DNA from: Larix sibirica
Lineage: Eukaryota > Streptophyta > Pinopsida > Pinales > Pinaceae
NCBI GenBank assembly: GCA_004151065.3
Contig: NWUY0304389391.1
Location: forward strand, 1-13,091
Direction: 5' to 3'
DNA: 13,091 bases
Shown piece after piece: positions 7,571-13,091 of the stretch. Under the pieces are notes generated by a model. It saw only the letters and a list, made by a program, of their open reading frames with translations, was not told the origin of the DNA and did no database searches. A program made the position numbers and the translations under genes. Numbering within the stretch: the first letter of the stretch is position 1; each line of letters begins with the position of its first letter.

Positions 7571-9896
7571 ATAACAACAATGCCTCCAATTTGGATTCCC
7601 AATTATAGCTTCTCATATGAGAGGGGACACGTTTGTGCCATGTTCACCCACTATATCATCTCTAGCATTCAAGACCTTTGCAAGAAGTATCAATTGATTA
7701 TATTAGGTGTAATAGCCAAGATCTACATGATAATATTTCTATTTGATCATCTATCCAAAACCAGTTCAAAGGATAAACTACAATGATCCATATCTTTACT
7801 ATCATGTAATTGAATTAGTGTTTTTAAACATTGCAAATATCCCTTTGACTGTTCACAAACTAAGAGTTTTGGAAAATGAGAATTGTGATGAGGTAGATAG
7901 TATGTTAACAAGTCCACAAGGTGGGTTCTTTCTTACAAGTTACCATCAACCTTGTTTCACTCTCATAAAAACTTTCATTTAGGACCCATGTTCAACATTA
8001 ACAATGTATAAACCAATTAAGTTTTGAATTAAATTATTCTTTCACAACAAGTGGCTCTAACATTATCAAATAAGGTGATAACTTTGTTGCATTTGAAAAC
8101 TTTGTGGGGTGTCACAAATGATAGATGTTGGAGCTAATGTCATTATGTTAGTTATCTAGCTTGGAGATGAAAATGAGGGATGCAATATTCCTTTGAAGTC
8201 CATATCAAGTAAACTGGTTATGACACTAAGGAAAGTAGCTTGAAACTATACTCTAGGGACTAACATTTTCTTAAGAGAAAATTCTCCCTGGAAAGTATGT
8301 GTTTAATGGGATTTCAAAGTAAAGCTAAGAAACCAACTATACCTATCTAATATTTGGGGCATGCTACACCACAAGTAATGCATTATTATAGTGAATTTGT
8401 TTAGCATATGTGAAAATGAATGATGTAATGTTCCATGGGGGGTGTTATAAATATTATTGATAGTCCTTTAGTCTCCGATGGCATTGCCAATCTTAGAGTA
8501 CATAAAAGATACCTATTAAGTTTGTGATATTACTTTCTCCTTGATATGATGTATTTGTAAGGGAATACTTCGGTAGGACAAATAGGAGTGAAGTTCCAAT
8601 ATTCTTTTCTACTGGAGTAGGAAATCTTGTGTACTTTAACCATTGTTTCTTTCTTGAAATATTTTTTATTGCCTTTGAATTGCATGCCAAGAATCATAAT
8701 GCATTGTGAAATACCCATTTTCTTGATATGAGAAGCTAATTGTCTCTACTTGATTTATATGTAGAAGCAAGAATGCATGCATTTTTATATCCTTCCACTT
8801 GGTATACATTTGAACATTCATCGCACTCTCCCTATGGTTTGGTAAATTTATGCAATATCTTATTAGTTACTGGATTGTGGGTTATTGGATGTAAATTTAT
8901 AGCCTCTAAACATAAAAATATTTTTATAACTTTAGTTTCAAGATGTAACTTAACTTTTCAATTGCCACAAGATTCTAAGGCCTTATGCTTTCTGGATCTT
9001 TCAAGTAGATGTAACATTATCTCGAACATATTTTATAGCATTGAATTTACATGTGCCTCATAGAAAAAGAAGGGATGAGTTTCTACAAGTCTATGGGGAA
9101 AAGTAATAAGGAAACTAGAAATTAATAAAATATATTATCAATCAATCCAATGCAATCTTGGTAGTTCACAAAATGGATTAAGTTATTGTTAGGAATTCTT
9201 CCAAGGATACAAGAAGAAGAAATGGGAAGAATGTCGAGAACCCTTTTCAATTCTAAATTTCCTTGTTGAAGAGGTGGATGTGGTTTTGGGAAAATATTTT
9301 GGATGGGTTAATTCTCCTTATCAGGGAGAGGAGAGAAAACAAAATGTGCCTGATAATAGTCTGGTATTTTCATCCTTAACCTATTTAAGAATCCTTGCCC
9401 TCTCTGATGATTATCTCCACAAATTGTTGAAAAAAGGCTTGTAAGTACTTGGATGCAGTATTGAGAATGATGTAAAGAATAATGTGGCCACTCTAGAGAG
9501 GGAATATTCTTAAGGTGCCTAACATATTCGAGGTCATTGTCACACTTCTGAATTTTAAATAAATAAGTTTACAAAAAATGTTTTATTCTCACACCATGTT
9601 TACTAGACATCCTTGGAATTTATCTTTTATAATTCTTCCACCTCTAATCAATTTAAATATACAAAAGTATTGTGCAAATTTTAAAAATAGAACCCAGTAA
9701 TCCACCCAAAAGTTTCCCTACAAGAGCATCATGCTTTACTTCACTCTTTAGGATTTTAAGCTCAAACAAACAAATTTGATTAAGGTCTTGAGAGGTAATG
9801 CACTAAATACCTTCAACCTATGTTACAATTCACTACAAAGGATTGGTTCCTTATAGGAAATAGGTCTATATTCAGCTGCATCATAAGAGGGAGAAT
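7571..9896. other. unassigned stretch without a supportable gene
   Basis: About 2.3 kb with scattered ORFs of up to 107 codons (8740-9063 plus; also 7559-7786, 7743-7982 and the overlapping minus frames 8493-8718). None carries a motif I can assign. The 107-codon frame encodes a Leu/Cys/Ser-rich product without a clear domain. A short plus-strand stretch near 9355-9440 reads SSLTYLRILALSDDYLHKL, vaguely like a leucine-rich repeat, but nothing around it supports an NLR gene. Composition is ordinary AT-rich plant intergenic DNA. Confidence 0.4.
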
Positions 9897-10196
9897 TCAA
9901 AGCTTGATTAGCTCGACAATAGAAGCAAAAATTGTTCTTTTATGGTGGGGATCCAAAATAAATCCAGGGGGGGTCACAAGGGCATCATCAAATGTAATTT
10001 TGCTCTTTTCTCTAAGAAAATAGGGATTTCCATTTTTATCCAAAGAATCTCTATTTAAGCAATTTGGTCTCAATATACGAAGTTCAATTGCTACACATTG
10101 GGTTTGTAATGCAATATCCTCTCGAGTGATATATCCTATCTCAAGCCAACAAGAAACCTTATAGGAAAATATCATAATTTGTAAAATTTGATGCAA
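9897..10196 (-). pseudogene. unidentified coding fragment downstream of the split gene
   Basis: A 99-codon open frame with a codon-like, non-repetitive product including ITREDIALQTQCVAIELRI, NRDSLDKNGNPYFLREKSK and TFDDALVTPPGFILDPHHK. A possible acceptor (CCTATAAG) falls within its first codons, so the ATG at 10196 need not be the real start and the true exon may begin near 10160. It lies downstream of the gene remnant at 10427-11282 on the same strand and could be a later exon of it, but phases between them do not join cleanly. No family is recognised, and chance cannot be excluded. Confidence 0.35.
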
Positions 10197-10426
10197 ATGT
10201 GCTTGTTCTTAATAACACAAGTACAACTTAGCTAACCCTTAGTCATGATCATGCAACATTGAGGTAGTGCTTGTCCAAGAGTCATACCTACACACAAAGA
10301 AAACAATAGTATTAGATCATACATTGAACAATTATCTAAATACAACATAAATCGGTAGAAAAAAAACAACAAAACATCCATCTAAAAAGCATAAGCATAA
10401 AGAAAATGCAAATATCTTTTACTCAC

Positions 10427-11282
10427 CAAAGTCACTAGATTTACTAATAGATATTAGTTGAATTTATGTTGCACGTGAATACCTACAGAAATCAATATGG
10501 AATAATAAGTTTATATATATAACTAAATGATAAATAAATATGCAAATCAACATGTATCAATGTAATATACTCTAAAAATCCAAAGGTAAATACCTATATG
10601 AGCTTCTCTTTGTTTTGAGAATAATTTATTCTCTACTGAACGAGGCAAATCACGTGAAGGTGGAAGATAATCAACATAAAGGCTAATTTTAGGCTAATAC
10701 ATGATCACAAAAAACTATAAATGTAAATGAAAGCCGATAGACAGACATGACTAACTTTGCAGGTGTCACTGCATGATTGTGGACCACAACAGCCCCTGAG
10801 CAGCTGGCGGGCTCTAAGAGGCCTCAAAAGTACATGAATATTGCACATAAAATAAAAAATCTACAACAGACTGATGTGACAGGGAACAAAACATAATGAA
10901 CAGGTCACCACCTTACGCTGGAGCTATTGCATGGCCTTGCTGGACAAAGAAATCCTCCACTTTGAGGGGATCGACCACCTGTGCTTATTCTATCAAAGGA
11001 GGAGTTGTCACATCCTCATTTGGGACTATGAAACATTGGAGAATATCCACGTCCTCGTGAGTGCTCTGCTCTACTTCCTGGATTCCTCCCTTCTTCTTCT
11101 TCCGCTGAGCTTTCATGGGAACATGCCACTCTACGTGCTCTGCGGGCTCGTTGGCTTAACTTTCTTCTACGTGGTCGAATCTCATAGGGGATGAAGGAAC
11201 GTGGTCCTCCACTTCGTACCATGCCCGCTCTGGCATGAAAACCACCTTGGTTTCCTGATTTTCTGCCATAACCGGATCCTAC
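10427..11282 (-). pseudogene. intron-retaining gene remnant B, product unknown
   Basis: Exon 1 runs from an ATG at 11269 (or from an acceptor TTTTCAG at about 11283) to 10917. It gives 117 codons beginning MAENQETKVVFMPERAWYE, with a Lys-rich KKKK patch, acidic stretches and a late VEDFFVQQGHAIAP. Two in-frame TAA codons interrupt it, at 11156-11158 and 10985-10987. A strong donor GTAAGG (10911-10916) and acceptor AAAATTAG (AG at 10683-10684) define a 234-bp intron. Exon 2 (10682-10594) continues in phase, without stops, as LYVDYLPPSRDLPRSVENK and KQREAHI. Its donor is GTATTTAC. A candidate exon 3 (10482-10427; TTCTGTAG acceptor, GTGAGT donor) and exon 4 (from 10287; GTGTGTAG acceptor) have good splice signals but carry a stop or a phase break. 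I do not recognise the protein. Retained introns argue against a processed copy. Confidence 0.5.
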
Positions 11283-12348
11283 CTGAAAACACTAGGCCTT
11301 TGATCTTGCCACCTTTTCGATTATGGAAGCGAATAGTAGACGCTGGGGGAAATATGATATAACAGGATGATGACCAAGATAATTATTCGGTATGATTGCT
11401 TGGAAGGACTCCTCGCATGTAGCAGGATGATGGCTGCGCTCCGGCATGGATTTGTGCAAGCTAGACTAGACTTTCGTGGCAGGTGAAATGGAAAATGGAG
11501 GCTCTGATGTGGCCCCTTTTCCTTGGGAAATGATTCACATGCAGCAGAGGTAACATTTAACCCTTCATTCCTATGATCAACTTAACACCGTTGATCCTGG
11601 TCCCCCCTCGCATCCAGACCGTCGATCGGTGGGGCCCCACCATGTTCACGGATTTTGGACTTGTAGACCTCACGTGCAAGTTAGATCTTCGAACCAAATC
11701 CCAGCCATGGATCTCCTTCCAGCCAGATCTGCACCATTGGAAAGTGTGAGGTTTAACAAAAGTTCGCAAATATGAAAATCATACTTCTTCGGACATGTCA
11801 TATATGCGAACCACTTCCTGGCCGTTGATCTGCATCGATGACCATCGATCTATCTCCAACATGCTCGTGGGATATGCATGCCGCCTCCGCGTAAACCACC
11901 GCCACCTTCTTTGCGAGATTATTTCTCCATCGTGGATCTCCTTTGCCATTTATCTCCGCCTTTTGTTTATGCCATTGTTTGACTGAGGCGAGTTCTTGCC
12001 CCTTTAATCCCCTAAGCCATGTTTAGACTTATACTTTGGTCATTTCCTTCCTTGAGCCACAAAAATTGATCCAGCTATCCCACTTAGCATTTCTCTGGGC
12101 CATTTTCACAAACCCCCGAGGCTTTCTCCATTCATTTCAGGGTTTAACCCTCCCTTTCATCCCGGTCAAAAATGGTGCTAACACCCAGAATAACATTTGT
12201 AGTTGTTGTAGAATCACACAAATGCCAATTTGTACTTTATAATTAAGTATTCGATCAAAATAAATCGAATTTGTATACCTCCTCATTGACAGTAGAAGTG
12301 TTAGTTGTATTCTCCTTTCTTATTCCAACCGGGGCATTATAGCCTCCT
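11283..12348. other. GC-richer spacer between two gene remnants
   Basis: About 1.1 kb clearly richer in G and C than the rest of the window, lying between the 3' end of remnant A and the 5' end of remnant B (both minus strand). It contains several related blocks around CCGTTGATC or CCGTCGATC (near 11588, 11620 and 11822), a GC palindrome at 11628-11641, and CACGTG at 11672-11677. Short frames occur (11557-11769 minus, 11795-11986 plus, and an unstarted minus frame at about 11800-12015), none recognised. It could be the promoter and leader of remnant B or part of an LTR. No TATA box or LTR terminus was convincing. Confidence 0.4.
11628..11641. repeat. perfect 14-bp GC palindrome
   Basis: GGTGGGGCCCCACC equals its own reverse complement. 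Two TGGGGCCC-type half-sites in plant promoters resemble the GGNCCCAC element bound by TCP proteins; that is known of the motif and binding here is only inferred. It stands out in otherwise AT-rich sequence. Confidence 0.6.
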
Positions 12349-13000
12349 TTAAAGAGAAACTTTGAGCTCTTCATCCATGGGCACGTCGCCAAATTTTGTG
12401 AACTATATACCGTAACATAATGTATTTTGGTAAGGAAAGCGTTTAAAGCACAATTGAAAATGCAACAACAACAACTTTTAAATCTTAATACTTACATATC
12501 TCCCATTCACCTTAATATAGCCCACTATACCAAGTTTATGTTGGCCAATCTACTCAAGTATGTCACGTGTAGTCTTTGTGGTGTCTTTGATCCTATGAAA
12601 ATGGTCAAGTACATGTTTATGCGATTTAAAAATCATATTTAAATGCAATATACACTATATAATTTCATTGTTTGTTAAACTATTTTATTTACCTTGGTAG
12701 TTCTCCCTAACTTGGAGGAAATTATCCTTCTTTTCTCATCTTCTCCTCCTTGGCATCCTCTATTAGTGCAGTCCACTCTCATTTTGGAATTAGTCCAGGA
12801 TGCTCATAATTGGGGTATTGATTGATATTAGTGCAGTAATTGTCCAACACTGATTTCATGTACTTTCCCACCATGGTTTGAACAAAATTTTGGTTGAATA
12901 TAGGACCAATTAACGTGTTCATGTGTTTCATCAACTCCTTCTACAAGTCATTTCTATGATATTTATAACGTGATATAATTGTTGGTGCAAATAGAGAAAA
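12349..13000 (-). pseudogene. intron-retaining gene remnant A, product unknown
   Basis: Three exons read in one frame. Exon 1 (about 13000-12693) gives FAPTIISRYKYHRNDL, then MKHMNTLIGPIFNQNF, VGKYMKSVLDNYCTNINQYP, EWTALIEDAKEEKMRKEG and GELP. It has in-frame stops at 12779-12781, 12722-12724, 12707-12709 and one further upstream. A 100-bp intron (12593-12692, GTAAAT...TTTTCATAG) leads in phase 2 to exon 2 (12592-12496), which gives IKDTTKTTRDILE, a stop, then IGQHKLGIVGYIKVNGRY. A 93-bp intron (12403-12495, GTAAGTA...GTATATAG) leads in phase 0 to exon 3, FTKFGDVPMDEELKVSL, ending at TAA 12349-12351. The 5' end may extend past the window. The charged EWTALIEDAKEEK block loosely recalls plant CACTA-type transposase accessory regions, but I cannot assign it. 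Four to five stops make it a pseudogene. Confidence 0.6.
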
Positions 13001-13091
13001 TTCATTTTCTTGCAACTGTTGGCAGAACAAGTTATTTTCTATATTGCAATCAAATATTCTAATTAGATAGATAGAATGAATATAAAAATAT
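13001..13091. other. right edge, nothing assigned
   Basis: AT-rich sequence with a short GATA duplication (TAGATAGATAG near 13066-13075). It may contain an intron or upstream exon of remnant A, but no splice signal or frame is convincing. Confidence 0.3.

Noticed and set aside
8740-9063. 107-codon plus-strand ORF
   Set aside because: Longest ORF in the window but without a recognisable domain, with broken frames on both sides and no splice structure that extends it.
9355-9440. Leucine-rich-repeat-like reading on the plus strand (LTYLRILALSDDYLHKL)
   Set aside because: A single short match with no NB-ARC P-loop, further repeats or open frame around it; easily chance in Leu-rich AT sequence.
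11016-11222. Arg-rich 68-codon minus-strand ORF
   Set aside because: It is a shifted-frame shadow of exon 1 of remnant B, which reads better in the other frame and joins in phase to the next exon.
11490-11506. Possible primer-binding site (minus strand ATCAGAGCC, as in the initiator-Met tRNA complement)
   Set aside because: Only about nine bases match, the usual leading TGGT is altered, and no LTR end or second LTR is visible beside it.

Overview
The window looks like repeat-rich nuclear DNA of a seed plant. It is AT-rich and has no dense run of ORFs. Its clearest protein homology is a badly decayed plant-type Ty1/copia retrotransposon, and its other coding-like segments are split by short GT-AG introns. 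I cannot name the genus. No intact gene, RNA gene, CRISPR array or bacterial-type operon was found. Nearly every supplied ORF is a chance frame or a piece of a broken gene.

Layout. 1-3720: mostly unassigned AT-rich DNA with a 30-bp tandem duplication at the left edge, an imperfect inverted repeat at 531-583 and a purine-biased stretch at about 830-1120. 3756-6560 (minus strand): remnant of a copia gag-pol with recognisable zinc knuckle, protease, integrase and reverse transcriptase pieces. It is full of stops and frameshifts, and RNase H is missing. 6560-7570: a tandem-repeat block that passes from a 45-bp period to a period of about 154-162 bp, abutting the zinc-knuckle end of the copia remnant. 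7571-9896: no assignable gene. 9897-11282 and 12349-about 13000 (minus strand): two intron-bearing gene remnants with in-frame stop codons and unrecognised products. They are separated by a GC-richer stretch (11283-12348) that contains a perfect 14-bp GC palindrome.

No set of genes here works together as a system. The points most worth following are the two non-processed (intron-retaining) pseudogenes, whose exon phases match across inferred introns, and the two-tier tandem array, whose units differ mostly at CpG sites, as expected of old methylated repeat DNA. Everything was read by eye. Splice sites, family names and repeat boundaries are inferences without database support.
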